A stretch of DNA of 64,000 nucleotides from Pleodorina starrii (GCA_030267565.1 BRXU01000002.1:7321501-7385500); one strand, 5' to 3'; positions 44,001 through 57,849 are shown, counted from the first letter of the stretch. Numbers and translations: made by a program. The notes: a model not told the origin generated them from the letters alone.

Positions 44001-47000
44001 TCCTCTTCACCCCCATCTCCTTCAGCACCCGCCGCCCCCTCCAACGTCCGCAGTGTCTCATGTTATATAATGGAGCATATCACTCCCTCATCCCCCCCCT
44101 CCGCCCCACCTTTGCCTTCCTCCTCTCCGACGCGTACTTGTCCTTGACCAGGGGCTTATCGGGCTCCCCGTGACCCTCCCACTCCAAATAGCACTCGCCT
44201 GGGGAGGGGAGGGGAGAGGGGGGGAAAAGGGGGAAAGGGGTCGGGAAGGGGGGGAGTGGAGGGAGATAGGGAGGAGAGGGTGGCAGTCCGCGGAAGGGGA
44301 GGGGAGGAAGGAGAGGGGTTTTCAAACCCTTTACTGCGATGTGATAGCGGGGGGGGGGGGGAGGGGGAGGGGAAGAAGGGGGAGGGAGGGAAGGGAACCA
44401 AGACGCCGGTGGGGGTGGGGGGGCGGGAAGGGGGAGGCGCTGTGTTGGTTTGGGGGGTTATCCACGTATAGGCGGGGGGGAAGGGGGTTGGGCTGAGGGG
44501 CGAAGGGGGAGAGGCGGGGGTTCACAGCTCACAGGGGGTTTCGGGGAATGGGCGGGAGAGGAGGGGAAGGGAAGGGAAGGGAAGGGAAGGGAAGGGAAGG
44601 GAAGGGAAGGGAAGGGAAGGGAAGGGAAGGGAAGGGAAGGGAAGGGAAGGGAAGGGAAGGGAAGGGAAGGGAAGGGAAGGGAAGGGAAGGGAAGGGAAGG
44701 GAAGGGAAGGGAAGGGAAGGGAAGGGAAGGGAAGGGAAGGGAAGGGAAGGGAAGGGAAGGGAAGGGAAGGGAAGGGAAGGGAAGGGAAGGGAAGGGAAGG
44801 GAAGGGAAGGGAAGGGAAGGGAAGGAAGGGAAGGGAAGGGAAGGGAAGGGAAGGGAAGGGAAGGGAAGGGAAGGGAAGGGAAGGGAAGGGAAGGGAAGGG
44901 AAGGGAAGGGAAGGGAAGGGAAGGGAAGGGAAGGGAAGGGAAGGGAAGGGAAGGGAAGGGAAGGGAAGGGAAGGGAAGGGAAGGGAAGGGAAGGGAAGGG
45001 AAGGGAAGGGAAGGGAAGGGAAGGGAAGGGAAGGGAAGGGAAGGGAAGGGAAGGAAGGGAAGGGAAGGGAAGGGAAGGGAAGGGAAGGGAAGGGAAGGGA
45101 AGGGAAGGGAAGGGAAGGGAAGGGAAGGGAAGGGAAGGGAAGGGAAGGGAAGGGAAGGGAAGGGAAGGGAAGGGAAGGGAAGGGAAGGGAAGGGAAGGGA
45201 AGGGAAGGGAAGGGAAGGGAAGGGAAGGGAAGGGAAGGGAAGGGAAGGCAAGGGAAGGAGTGGCACGAAACCCACTTCGTGCCGGGTTAAGGGGCCCCTA
45301 CTGCCCCTCTCCGCTGCGGTATCTTCTTTCTTACCCCCACCCCGCCCCCAAAACACTCACACGCACAATACACACTCCGTTGCCCCTCCCCCCCCATCCC
45401 GCTCCCCCGCCCCTCACCCACCGTCCTGCACGGCCTTCTGGATGTAGTCGTACATGCCGTACGCTGTGCGGCTGTGGAAATCGCCGCCCAGGATGAAGGC
45501 CTGCTTCATGGACCTACCCGAGGGGGTGGGGGGTTGGGTGGGTGGGGGGACCGACGGGACACGTTAGAGCGAGGGGAGGGGAGACGTCGGGGGTCATACC
45601 CGCGTGTGTGTACGAGTGTGTATGCGTGCGTGTGTGTGTGTGTGTGTGCGTGCAAGCCCTCTACCCCTGGCCTGGCCCCTGAACAGTGTTGTGTGTCAGC
45701 CAGTCCGCTGGCCGCCTCAGACTGCCTTGCTCTACCCCCCCTCCCCCCCCCTCCCCCTCCCGCCTCCCCCCCGTCCCCGCCTCCCCCTCCCCCCCCTCCC
45801 CCCCTCCCCCCCTCTCACTCGCAGTTAGCCATATGTGCCAGGATACGCAGCTCCAGTTGTCCGTAGTCCGCCACCACCAGGGTATTGCCCCCCGAGGTGT
45901 CGGCGGTGAAGGCCTGACGGACCCGGTAGCGGTCCTTCTCCAGGGCGGGCTGGTTCTGAAGATTAGGCCTGGGGTCGGGGGGGGGTCGGGGGCAGGGGGA
46001 AGGGGGCAAGGGGAAGGGGGGAAGGGGAAGGGGGGAAGGGGGGGAGGGAGGGGGGAAAGGGGTAGTGAAAGGGGGGAGGGGGTATTTACGGATAGGCCGG
46101 AGCCCGTGAATGGTAGTTAATGGAGTTTTGGGGGAGGGTTAGGGAGGGGGGGTAGGGGGTAGGCAGGGGGTTAGGGAGGGGGGTGGGAGGGGGGGAGGCG
46201 AATGGCTCGAAAGTCGAGTCCCGAGGAGTGATGCCATCCGACATGACAATATCATACAAATCACGACACGGTACGGCAACACACGGCAGGGCCCGGTCGA
46301 CGCGCACGGAGAAAGGGTGCGCCAGCACTGCGGCGAGGAATGTGTGCGTCCTTGCTGTCGTACTTGTCGTACCTCCGTGCGGACAGACGGCCGGTCTCGG
46401 TGTTTATGTTGAGGGAGCAGTGCACCCGGTGTACGACACGGGTGCCGGGGTCGGATCCAGATCCGGATCCGGATCCATTGGTGGCGGGCAGCAGGGTGGT
46501 GGTGGAGGTGCCGTCGCCCTGTTGGGGAGGGAGGGGGAGGGGGGGGGTTGTGTGGATGAGGATGAAAGGGGGGCGAGGGGGAGGGGGGCGGGTGTGAGTG
46601 GGGAAGAAGGAGGGGGGGAGGGTAGCGGAGTGCAGCGGCGCAGTGCGGGGTCCGCGGAGAAGTGGTGCGGCCACGAGGCCCGACCATCGACTTCACAACC
46701 TGCCCAACCACCCGTGTATGTCGTACACGTTCCGTCCAACCCCTAAAGCCCGCCTCCACCCCCTCCCCCCGCTCTCCCCCCCCCCAAACACACACACACA
46801 CACACCTGCAGAGGGATGATAAAGGCGCTGAGCAGCTTCTCAATGGCGCTGATCTGAAGGGGGGGAGAAGGGGGGGAAGGGGGAGGGGGGGCAGGCGGGG
46901 CAGGCGGGGAGGGGGGGGTGAGGGGTGGGGGAGGGGGGGCGTTGGGTTGAGTGTGGAACCGCCCGAATGGGGGTTTGGGGAGGAAGGGAGGAAGGGAAAG

Positions 47001-50000
47001 GGAGGGAGGGAGGTGTAGGAGGGCAGGAGATGGGGCAGGGGGAGAGAAGCACCGAGGTCGGGTCAAGTCAGGTAGGAGCCCCCCATCCCCATCCCTACGC
47101 CCTGAAACACCGGGACTTCAAACCCCCCACCCCACCCATCCATTCCCTCCCGCCCCTGAGGCCCTGTTTGGACCGTCCTAAGTTTTCCCTCCCACCCCCC
47201 TCAACCCCTCCTTTCCCCCCCTCGTAAATCCCCTCCCCCCATTCCAATCCAGCCTGTTCTCCAATCGTCTGGACTGCTTACTTAACCTCCCCCCCACCGG
47301 TATCTTCTTTTTCTCTACCCCTCCACTCCCGCCCCCACCCCCACCCCTCACCTTCCCTACCCCCCCCCCCGAAACCCCCTCCTCAGGCCCCCAAACCCCC
47401 ATCTCCAGCCACGTCCCCGCCCCCCGCCCCCCCGCACCTCACACAGCGCCTCCACTGCAATACACGCCCTCAGCCCCTCCTCCCCGCCCCCACACGCCGC
47501 ATACAGCCGCCCCAGCCCCTTGTCCTTAGCCTCCTTCTCCAGCGCAGCCAACTGATCCGGGTCGTACACCACGGGGGCGGGACCCACACCGCCCAGGATA
47601 GCAGCAGCGCCGCCTGACAGGAGGGGGGACGGGAGGGGCCGGGGGGAGGGGGGAGGGGAGGGGGGCGGGGGGATGACAAGGGGAGGAAGCGGTGTGTGTG
47701 TACACGTGTGTATACGTGTCTTTCCCCCACACCACACACCACCACCCACCGGCCCCTCCGCCCCCCCACACACATACACACACAGACACAAAGACACGCG
47801 CGAGCTGCCCGTACCTCCTTCCCTCCCCCTCCCTCTCTGCCCCGGTCCCTACACCGATATTCCTGACCCCCGCCCCCACCCTCCCCCTCCCCCTCCCCCT
47901 CCCTCTCTGCCCCCCTCCCCCTCACCCTCCGTCGCCGGCACTTCCTCCCCCTCGTCCCCACCGCCGTTGCCGCCGCCGTTGCCGCCCTCCTCCGAACCCT
48001 GCACCGCCGCGTGGGGAGGGGGTAGGGGTCAGGGAGCCGGGAGGGGGGAGGCGGCGGAGGGCAGATGGGGTGTGAAGCGAGTTGCGGCGTGACAGGGTTC
48101 TTAACTTGGGGTTTTACTTGGGTTTTATGAAGGGGGTTTTTAGGTTGTTGCGGTTTTGAGCGGCAGTGCGGTCCACCTCCAGAGTGCCATTCCAGAACTC
48201 CCCCTCTTTTACACAACCTCCCCTCCTCCCCCCTCCTCTCCTCCTCCCCTCCCCGCTCCCCTCCTCCTCCTCCCCCTCCTCCCCTCCCCCCCTCCCCCCC
48301 CGTCCCCCCCGATCCCCTCCTCCCCCCTTCCTCCTCCCCCTCCCCTCACCGTCAGCTCCTGCAGTGTGTCGTCCAGCGCATCCTCCACAATCGATACCCG
48401 CGCAGCCGCAGCAGCAGCCTCCGCCGCCTCCGCCGCCGCCCGACTGTCCGCCGCCGCCTCCGCCGCCCTCATCTCCAGCAATCGGGCCAGCTCCTTACGA
48501 GCAGCACCGGGTTTGCCGGCCAGGCCCCTGAAGGGGTTGGGGTTGGGGGTGGGGTTGGGGGGTTGGGGTTGGGGGTTGGGGGTTGAGGTTGGGTTTGAGG
48601 TTGCGGTTGGGGTTGGGGGTTGGGGGTTGGGGGTTGGGGGTTGGGGGTGGGGGTGGAAGGGAGAGCGACACACACACACATACAGGGGAGGGCGGGGGTT
48701 TGCGTTCCTCCCCCGTCCACCAAACCCAAACCCCCAGCGCCAGCCCCAGCTCCAGCGCCCTCCCACCCACTCACCCAGCCACCCGGGCGGTGGTTTTCCT
48801 CACCCGCCTCCCCCCTCCCCCCCCAAAAGGTATCCTGCTGCCCCCTTCCTCTCCCCGCCTCCAGTCACAGCACACAAACACACACACACACAGCCCCCAG
48901 CAGCTCCGCCCCACCTGCGTATCAAACCCCCCTCCTCACGCACCCGCCCAACCCCTCATCCCCCCTCCTCCCCCTCACTCCCCCCTTCCCCCCCTCACTC
49001 CCCCCTCCCCTCCCCCTCACCCTCCCCTCACCCCCCCCACACCCACCTGAGCACTTTGATGCTAACCGCCGCCGCATTGGTGGCTGTAAGCAGCTCCGGT
49101 TGCAGCCGCCCAGGTACACCCTTGCCCCAGATGCCGTACAGCTCGATGTTGCGGTAGCGGCTGGCCCTGGGGGGGGGGGGGGGTGGGGGGGTGGGGGGTG
49201 GGGGGGGGTGAGGGTTTTGGACATGGAAGGGGGGAGGGGGAGGGGAGAGGCGGGGGAGAGGGGTCGCTCGCTCCCCTCTCTAATTCCCCGAGCCGAGCAA
49301 ACACCGGCTAGCTTGGCAAAATAGGGTAACCAACAAGCCGGCAGAGGAACACCTGAGCCTTACTCCCCCGTCCCTCCCCCCCACTAAATACACACGCAAA
49401 ACACACAGGCACACCCCCCCACGCTCACTTAATTCCCATCGCCAGCTCCTTCTCATAGTCGGGGTTGGGTACCTGCGAGCGACCGGGGGGGAGGGAGGCG
49501 AGGGGAAGGGAGGGGTGAGGGATGAGGGGAGGGGAGGGGTAAGTACGGAATATGTGTGTGTGTCCGGGGAGGTGAGACCGGGGGGAGGGGGGGAAGGGGA
49601 GCGCAACATGCCTTGGAAGCGGCCGTACGTGGGAAACGGCTCCACGACAACCTCCCATATAATAAAGAAGGGGAGAGGGGAGGACAGCACACAGCAGGCC
49701 ATCGCCCCCCACCTCCCTCCCTCCCTTCCTCCCTCCCCCCTCTGTATCCCCCCTCCGTGCCGCAGGTCGCACCGCACTCCAACAAACCCTCCCTTCTCCC
49801 ACCTTCTCCCCTTCTCCCCTCCCTCCCCCCTCTCCCGACCCCTTCCCTCGCCTGTCTGCCTGTGTTCGAGCCTGCGGCCGTCAAAACCCCTTAGCGAGCG
49901 CCCCCCCGGTCGCCTCCCTCGCCGCCAGGCCCCGGCCCCCGATCCCCCGACCCCCCGCCCCCCCTTCCCCCCCCCGCTCCCCCCTCCCGCTCCCCCTTCC

Positions 50001-53000
50001 ACTCCCGGCCCCCCCCAAACCCCCCCCCCGACCCTCCGCCCCCCTTCTGCCCCACACCTTAATGATACGACTGCCACTCGGGAGGGCACCACCCGAACCC
50101 TCGCCGCCACCTCCGCCGCCTCCGTCCCCACCCGCCGCCGCCGCCGCCGTCCCCCTCCTCGCCGCCCGCTCCGCTGCCGCCCTGACCGCCTTTGCCCTGT
50201 TTGCCTCCTCCGCCGCCGCCTTGGTCGCCACCCCGGGGTGGTCGGGAAACAGCAACATGCGAATCTGGAGGCCACTGCTGGGGTTCATGAACCTACAAAG
50301 GGGGGGAGGGAGGGAGGGGGGAGGGGGGAGAGGGGGAGGGGGGAGAGGGGGAGGGGGGAGATTGGTTGGTAAATTGAAAGGGGTGGTAATTAAAACGGCC
50401 CGGGACGGCCCGGGGTGGGGGGGCGGAGGGTGGAGGGTGGGGATGGCGTCGGCTTGGGGGCGGGGCGGGGTGGGGCCGATGGTGTGGGTCTGGTTTAAAA
50501 GAACTCCCCTCCCGGCCCCTCCTCTCCCCGCCGCCCCCCTCTACGCCGTCTCCGTTCCTTCCCTGCCATATCGTCTTTAGTGGCCCCTCCCCCTCTCCCC
50601 TCCCTCCCCTCCCCCCCTCCCTGGACCACCCACCTCGCTCCCGGCACCTTGCTATCCGCCCAGTCCAGGAACTCCCTCAGAGCCGCCCGCATGTCGGCCT
50701 CTGCCGTACACTGGGCCTGTGCCAGATGGGCCCTATTCACCATCATACCCCGCCGCTCCATCTCAGTCAACAGCTCGCCTGAGGGGGGGAGGGAAGGGGT
50801 AAAAAAAATGATACCGCAGCGGAGACGAAGACGGCGTTAGCGAACGGACCCGGACGGGTGGGGGGGAGGGTGGGAGGGGGAAGGGGAGGGGAAGTGAGGA
50901 CGAGGAGGAGTCGGAGGCGAAGGGCGCGGATGAGGGGTGCGAGTTTAGGTCTGTGTGGGTGGGTGGCTGGGTGGGAGGCCCCTGCATTCCTGCCCTCCGA
51001 CTGCCTCCGTGTGCAGGGGCGCGCGAAGGGGGAGGGGGGTGATCCACCTAAAGGCCGGAGCCCGTGAACGACAACCTAACAGAAGAAGGCCGTCTCGTCA
51101 GGATCTGCGCGTGGGGGGAGGGAACCGAGATCGGAAGTGGAACTGAGATCGGAACCGAGATTTGCGCGGGTGAGAACCGACCGCGCCTGGCTGGCCGGCG
51201 GCGGTGAGCCCCTCAGTCAGCCCAGCCCCTCAGTCAGCCTATCACGTCGTGTCGTGTCATGGCTGGCCGCAGAAATCCGGTCGGGTATCTATTTGTCGCA
51301 CCACCACCACCACCCCTCCGGACGCCTCATCCATTCCGCCCAGTGCCGCCCCCCCCCCGCCCCGCCCCGCCCCGGCCCCCCCTCCCTGCACACACACAAA
51401 CGCACACACACCTCCTGAACCCCTCACACACACATGCACACACACCCTCACATGCACCCCCCCCCCCACACACACCCTCACCCACACCCACACCCACACC
51501 CTCCCACACACACCCTCCCCCACCCCCCCTCCCCTCCCCCTCCCCGCCACACCCCCCCACACCCCCCCCACACGCCCCCACACACCCCCTCACACCCCCA
51601 CACCCAAGTCCAGCCAATAGGAGCAGTAAAAGTGCCACAGATGAAGGAAGGCGGTGGGCTCTGACGGGGGCGCCTCGTAGCCCAGTCTCCCCGCTAGACT
51701 GGGCTCCAGCTCCCACCTCTCCAGGCGGAGGAGGGCCTCCAGAGCCTCTCGGAGCTGCCAGGTGGCCTGAAGGGGGGGGGAGAGGGGGTTTGGGGGGGGA
51801 GAGAGGGGGGGGAACAGAGCGGAGGGGGGAGGGGGGGTAGCATGAATGGCCCGAAGAGGCAGGAGCTGACAGGAGCTGGCAGACGGTGTGTAGACACTGA
51901 CCACTGGCGTCAGTGAAAAGAAACCCAGGAAGGGCGAGGAGGGGTGGAGTGGGCCAATTGTGCTGCGCCGGCATGAAACACACACGCACACACACGCGCG
52001 AGCGCGCGCGCCCACGTTAGGAACGCCGCCTCAGTGCGTGTGTATGTGTGCGTGCATGTGTGTGTATGCCGTACAATGACCTGCCCCTGCATCACGCCCC
52101 TTGTCTTGTCCCGATGTCCCCTTCTTCAAGAACCGACAGCCCTTCCTCTCCGACCCCAAACCTCGCAGCCACGCCACCAGTTCGCATTGGCTGCCCCCCG
52201 CCCCGCCCGCCCGCCCGCCCTGGCCCGATCCGCCCCCCAGCCCGGCCGCCCCCAAACACACACGCACACACAGACACGCCTGCCGGCCGCTCCGCGTCCC
52301 CCCCTCGCGTCCCCACTACTCGCGTCCCCCCTCCCCCAACTGTTCTCCTCCAGACTTTCGTATTCTCTCTCTACTCCCTCCCTCCTGCCCTGCATCTCCC
52401 CACCTGGCCCCCAGCACCTGCGCCCCCGGCCCGCCGCCCGCCCCTGCCCCCCTTCCCCTCCCCCCCCAGCTCCCCCCCCACCTCAGCCCCCCCCAACTCC
52501 CCCCCCCAAGCCCACCTTTGCATCCAGTGCCGAGTAGTCGATCCAAGTGGGCCGGAACAGCGGCAGTGTGTGCAGCTGCTGCATAGCCGCCATCTCGGGG
52601 ACCTTGCCGGGCACTCCGCCACGGACCTTGATCAGACCGAACCGCTCCTTCATACTCACCTGGCGGGTAGTTGGGGGGGCGGGGGGGGGGTGAAGAGTGG
52701 GGGGAGGAGGGGGGCGGGGGGGGGGTGTAGAGTGGGGGGAGGAGGGGGGCGGGGGGGGGGTGAAGAGTGGGGGGAGGAGGGGGGCGGGGGGGGTGAAGAG
52801 TGGGGGGAGGAGGGGGGCGGGGGGGGTGAAGAGTGGGGGGAGGAGGGGGGCGGGGGGGATGAAGAGTGGGGGGAGGAGGGGGGCGGGGGGGGGGTGAAGA
52901 GTGGGGGGAGGAGGGGGGCGGGGGGGGTGAAGAGTGGGGGGAGGAGGGGGGCGGGGGGGGGGTGAAGAGTGGGGGGAGGAGGGGGGCGGGGGGGGTGAAG

Positions 53001-56000
53001 AGTGGGGGAGGAGGGGGGCGGGGGGGGTGAAGAGTGGGGGGAGGAGGGGGGGGCGGGGGGGGGGTGAAGAGTGGGGGGAGGAGGGGGGGCGGGGGGGGGG
53101 GTGAAGAGTGGGGGGAGGAGGGGGGGGCGGGGGGGGGGGGGTGAAGAGTGGGGGGAGGAGGGGGGCGGGGGGGGTGAAGAGTGGGGGAGGAGGGGGGCGG
53201 GGGGGGTGAAGAGTGGGGGGAGGAGGGGGGCGGGGGGGGTGAAGAGTGGGGGGAGGAGGGGGGCGGGGGGGGGTGAAGAGTGGGGGGAGGAGGGGGGCGG
53301 GGGGGGTGAAGAGTGGGGGGAGGAGGGGGGCGGGGGGGGGTGAAGAGTGGGGGGAGGAGGGGGGCGGGGGGGGGGTGGAGTGTGGGGGGAGGAGGGGGGC
53401 GGGGGGGGGTGAAGAGTGGGGGGAGGAGGGGGGCGGGGGGGGGTGAAGAGTGGGGGGAGGAGGGGGGCGGGGGGGGGTGAAGAGTGGGGGGAGGAGGGGG
53501 GGCGGGGGGGACATGGATGTGAAAAGAACCGCGGCGAAGGAACACACGGGGGGTGAGGTGACTCGGGCATGTCGGGGGGAGGGAGGCGCAAGCACTGTTC
53601 TGCTGCGGATGCTGCTGCGGGTGCTGCTGCGGGTCGTCTGTCCCCTGTCGTCCCGAATTTCAGCCCAGCCCAGCCATCCGTGCAGCAGCAGCAGCAGCAG
53701 CAGCAGCAGTCTGCAATTTGTCCGGATCGCACAACACAGCGGCTCCAGCGCCACGACACAGCAGCAGCTGCAGCAGCAACAGCAGCAGCAGCAGTGGCAG
53801 CAGCAACGCCAGCGCCCGCGCCGTGTCGTACCTTTGCTCGGACCAGTTTGGCCACCTCTGCTGCGTGTCTGTCTCCGGGGCTGGTGCCCCCCGCGGGCTG
53901 GGGACCCCCTCCCCACCCCGCTCCCCCCGCGCCTCCTCCAGATGAGAACGGAGAAGCGAAGGAGGAGGCGGAGGCGGAGGCGGGCGAGGGGGAGGAGGAG
54001 GAGGCGGCGGGTGCTGCGCCCATCCTGGCAGCCCGGCGCGCCGCCCCGGTCAGCTCCCTCGGCGGTCGGTCCACCCGGTTGGGTGTGAAGTGGCGCATAA
54101 TCTGCATATGCACCACACCGCACAGTGGCAGGGCGGGCGCACGGTACGACATACACATACACATACACATACAAACCGTACATACATGTGCACAACGTGC
54201 GACGGGACAAGAGGGAGAGGGAGAGGGGATAACGGCTTGAAGGAGGTGGCGTTTGAGAGAAGGGGGATGGATGGGTGGATGGGTGGGTGGGTGGGTGGCG
54301 CTGATGTTTGCCCCCCCCCCCCCTCTCCCGACGCCGCCTGACGGTAGCACAGCACAGCACAGCACAGCAGAGCACGCAGCATGCACGCCGAGGCACCCCA
54401 GCACCTCCCCCCCTCCCTCCCCCCTCCCCCTCCCCGCCCCCCCCCCTCCCCTCCCCTCACATCTCTGTCCGCCGTGAGGTTGTCCAGTCCGTACGTCCGC
54501 TTGCCGCTGCGGGACGCATCCGCCAGTCGGGCCATGTGCAGTGTGTCGCCTCCGAAACCAGCGCAGCAGATGCCCATGTTCTCGAGCACGTGACGGTCGA
54601 AGCCGTAGTTGTGCCACACCTGCACATGCGGCGGGTGGGTGGGTGGGGGGTGTGGGGTGGGTGTGTAGGGGGGGGGGGCGGAGGGCGAGGGTGGAGGGGG
54701 CGGATGGGGGAACGGGTGGGGGTGCCGGACGGGCAACCGCGAGCTTACGCCCGATGGCGACTGGCCTGGGCCCGACCTGACCCGACCTGGCCCGACCTGA
54801 CCCGGCTCTGGAGCGCGACAATGACCGAGGACGCTGTACTGCTCAGTAATACTGCCCGTGCAGCTGTGAGGTGCGGTGAGGTGAGGTGTGCGGGGGGTGG
54901 TGGGGTCGGGGTCGGCAGCGCCCCTGCCTCCGTCTCCGCTCGCTCCCTGCCCTTCTGTGTGTGTGTTTGGGGGGGGGCGCCAGCGAGCGCCCGCCCGCCC
55001 GCCCCCGCCCCCGCGCTTCGGAACACAGCCGCAGCCGCAGCCGCAGCCGCAGCCGCAGCCGCAGCCGCAGCCGCAGCCGCAGCCACTGGAGCACAACACA
55101 CCTCCTCTCGCGCGGCCCACCTGCACCCCACCCTATCCCACCCCACCCACCCCACCCCCGGCCGCACCTTTTTGACGGTGTCGTCTTCAAAGAAGCGTTT
55201 GAACTCCGACAGGATCGGGTGGTGGGGCTTCAGACGGACCTGGGGGGGGGAAAGGAGGGGGGAGGGGGGGAAAAGGGGGAGGGGGGGTAAAAGAAAACGG
55301 GGGGAGGGGGGAGGGAGAAGAGGTGAGAGAGGCGAGAGAAGCGGTTCAGGCAGTCCCGCAATGGTCGCGTATCTCTGGTTGTGGTTGTCGAAGTCTTCTC
55401 CGTACCCACCTCGGCTTCCCCTCCTTCCCTCCCGCAATAACCCTACACAAACACCCCCAACATCAACATCACCTCTCCAACACTCCATACCCCGCGCACG
55501 GTTGCTCTGCCTTCCACCCACCCACCCACCCAGCCAACCATTCGCCCCAGTCAGCCTGTCGGCTTTCCTATTAGGACCGTACTACCTCCCCCTCCCCCTT
55601 CTCTCTCCCCCCCCCACGGCGCCACCGCGGCGGTCCATCTTCCTTCCACACGCTCCCTCCCTCCCTCCGATCCCTCCCCGGGCGGACTCCACCCCAACTC
55701 ACATATCTCCCGTCCATGATCGGCCGCCCCCCCTCATCCAGCTCCACCTCCCCCCACACGTCAACCCAGATGCGGTCCTTGCGGACACGAGCCGCCGCCG
55801 CCACATCGCCGCCGCCGGCCGCCACCGCCTCTGACCCGTGGGTCGGCCCTGCCGCGGTGATGGCGGCGGCCGCTACGTGTTCACAGTCGGAGAAGTCGAG
55901 GTCGTCGCCGCCGTAGATGCTGAAGCACAGTACGGCACCGTGACCGACGGGGGTTTCGGAGGTCACGTCGATGAAGGCAACCTGCGCGGAGGATGGATGG

Positions 56001-57849
56001 GTGCGTCCGAGATGGGGGTCGGGGGGGGGGGGGTACATACCGTAAGATCCAGGAATCCACGAACCGACATGTACGGCAAGCCAAACCCGATTCGCCCTGC
56101 ATGCGCCCCGAGGCTGAGCGCTGGTGTGACTTGAGTTCGACCAGGATCCCCCGACACCTGTCCTGGCCCGACCCAATCCACTTCCCACTTAACTCCCCTC
56201 CCCCCGGGCCGTTCTTATTAACCCCCCCACACACACATACCCTCACCCCCTATCTCCCACCTCCGTGTCACACCCAAAGTAGCGGCAGGGCACCGGCGGG
56301 TTGATCCGGTTGTTAGGGTAGGGGCTGCCCGCCACCGAGAAGAGCCGGGACACCACCGCCCGAGCCACCTCGGCTGCAGACAAAAGAGCAGGGCAGGGCA
56401 GGGCAGGGCAGGGCAGCGAGCCGGGGGAGGCAAAAGGGAAGGCGGGGCGGGGCGGGGCGGAGGGAACGGGGTAAGAAGGGGGCGGGGGCGGAGGGGGCGG
56501 AGGGGAATGGGTTGAGTGCGACATGCGACATGCGACATGCGGTTGCGGTACTGGTTGCAGTAATAAGTAACAACAGGCCGGTTTCCATTTGGAACCCGGA
56601 AGAGGAGGACCCGTACAGGATAACAAAACACACATGTCCAGCCCCCTGAGGTTCCCTTCTCACCTCTCACCCGCTCCCGTCCCCCCTCCCTCCCCCCAAT
56701 CGCCCCTTTTCACTGGCTACAATCCGCCTCCCCCTCCCCCCTCCACTGCCCCCTCCACACACTCCCCCCCTTTCCCCACCACTCACGTGTGTCGACAATG
56801 AGGACATCCGGCGGCTCCGAAACCATCAGCGGCTGCCGAGTCACGTACCCCTCAACCGCCTGCCAATACCCACCACCACCACCGCCGACCCCCGGACCTC
56901 CCCCCTCATAACCCGGCAGCGGGACCGGGGGCCACAGCGGCCGAAGACCTGGCTCAAGGTACGGCTTCAGCTCCTCCGCTGCCGCCGCCGCCGCCGCAGG
57001 CGGCGGCGCCGCCGCCGCCGCCGCGACGGCGCCTTCGGCGCCGTCGGTGGGCTGCTTCTTTCGACGGGCTCGACGGGGGGCGGTATCGCCGGTCTCCTGG
57101 CTGCTGCTGCTGCTGCCAAGCGCCGCCGCCGCCTCGCTCTGCTGCTGCTGCTCCGAAACCTCCACCGCGCGCTTCCTCGTCGTCGTCGTCGTCGCCCGTT
57201 TCTTACCTGGTTTCGGCGCCGGTGCCGCCGGCGCCGCGTCGCCTTCGCCCGTAACCGCTTCCTGTGGAGAGGACACCAACCCATCCGCCTGCTGCCACTG
57301 CTGCTGCTGCTGCTGCGGCGGCGGCAGCGGCGACAGCGGCGGCGGCGGCAGCGGCGGCGGCAACTGGCCTAGGCTAGTGGCCCACGCAGCGTTATCTGCG
57401 TAGGCCGCCGCCGCCGATGACGCCGCCGCCGCGGCGGCCCCCGGTGAAGACGGCCCCAGGTCCTGCAGCAACGGCGGCGGCGGCGGCGGCGCCGTCGCCG
57501 CCACCGCCGCTAGCCCGCCGCCGCCGGCGGGCGTCAGCCTCGCCTCGCGCTGCTGCTGCATCTGTCGTACTTGGCGTGTACGGCGAGCCGCCACCGCCAG
57601 TGCGTCCGCCCTGCTGGCGGCCTTGTGACGGCGGCCGCCCAGCATGCCACGCAGTACGGCACCGCCGTCGTCGTCGCCGCCGCCGCTGCCGGAGGTGGAT
57701 GCCTCTGCTGCCCAGTCCGTCTGCTCGGGTGTGCGGAGCTGGCCCTCCCACAACACGCACTGCAAAACGTACGACAGCTGCCCCTCCGGCTGGGCCGCCG
57801 CCGCCGTCGCCGCCGTCGTCGGCTGCGGCTGCTGCAGTCCAGGACGCGG

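Larger units (their letters stand above)
41084..51766 (-). other. POP: Polymerase domain exons
   Basis: The thumb and palm start with FLHLWHFYCSYWLDLG and ELLTEMERRGMMVNRAHLAQ. Then come NPSSGLQIRMLLFPD, RNIELYGIWGKGVPG, ISAIEKLLSAFIIPLQ and VHCSLNINTETGRLSARRPN with LQNQPALEKDRYRVRQAF. Motif A, SMKQAFILGGDFHSRTAYGM, the O-helix, TLLGRTRPLPNIN, RAAINTPIQGSAADVAAAAM and motif C follow. Three acidic or Ala-rich insertions (50058-50200, 48350-48480, 47926-47998) have no counterpart in plant POPs. Confidence 0.92.
52516..56373 (-). other. POP: 3'-5' exonuclease domain exons of the polymerase
   Basis: Exons 56373 to 52516 encode CRYFGCDTEVAFIDVTSETP (Exo I Asp/Glu), GHGAVLCFSIYGGDDLDF, LSEFKRFFEDDTVKK, VWHNYGFDRHVLENMGI (Exo II), GGDTLHMARLADASRSGKR, TYGLDNLTADRD, MKERFGLIKVRGG and FRPTWIDYSALDAK (Exo III). 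An Ala/Ser/Gly-rich insert is encoded at 53832-54060. Proofreading activity is therefore expected. Confidence 0.9.

Noticed and set aside
44450..45496. GKGRE/PSLPF frames of about 300 aa on both strands
   Set aside because: Translations of the GGGAA array inside a polymerase intron.
52316..54821. Minus-strand Pro-rich frames up to 721 aa over the polymerase exonuclease region
   Set aside because: They read through the 36-bp minisatellite and through true exons in wrong frames. The correct exons are short and rejoin the POP motifs.
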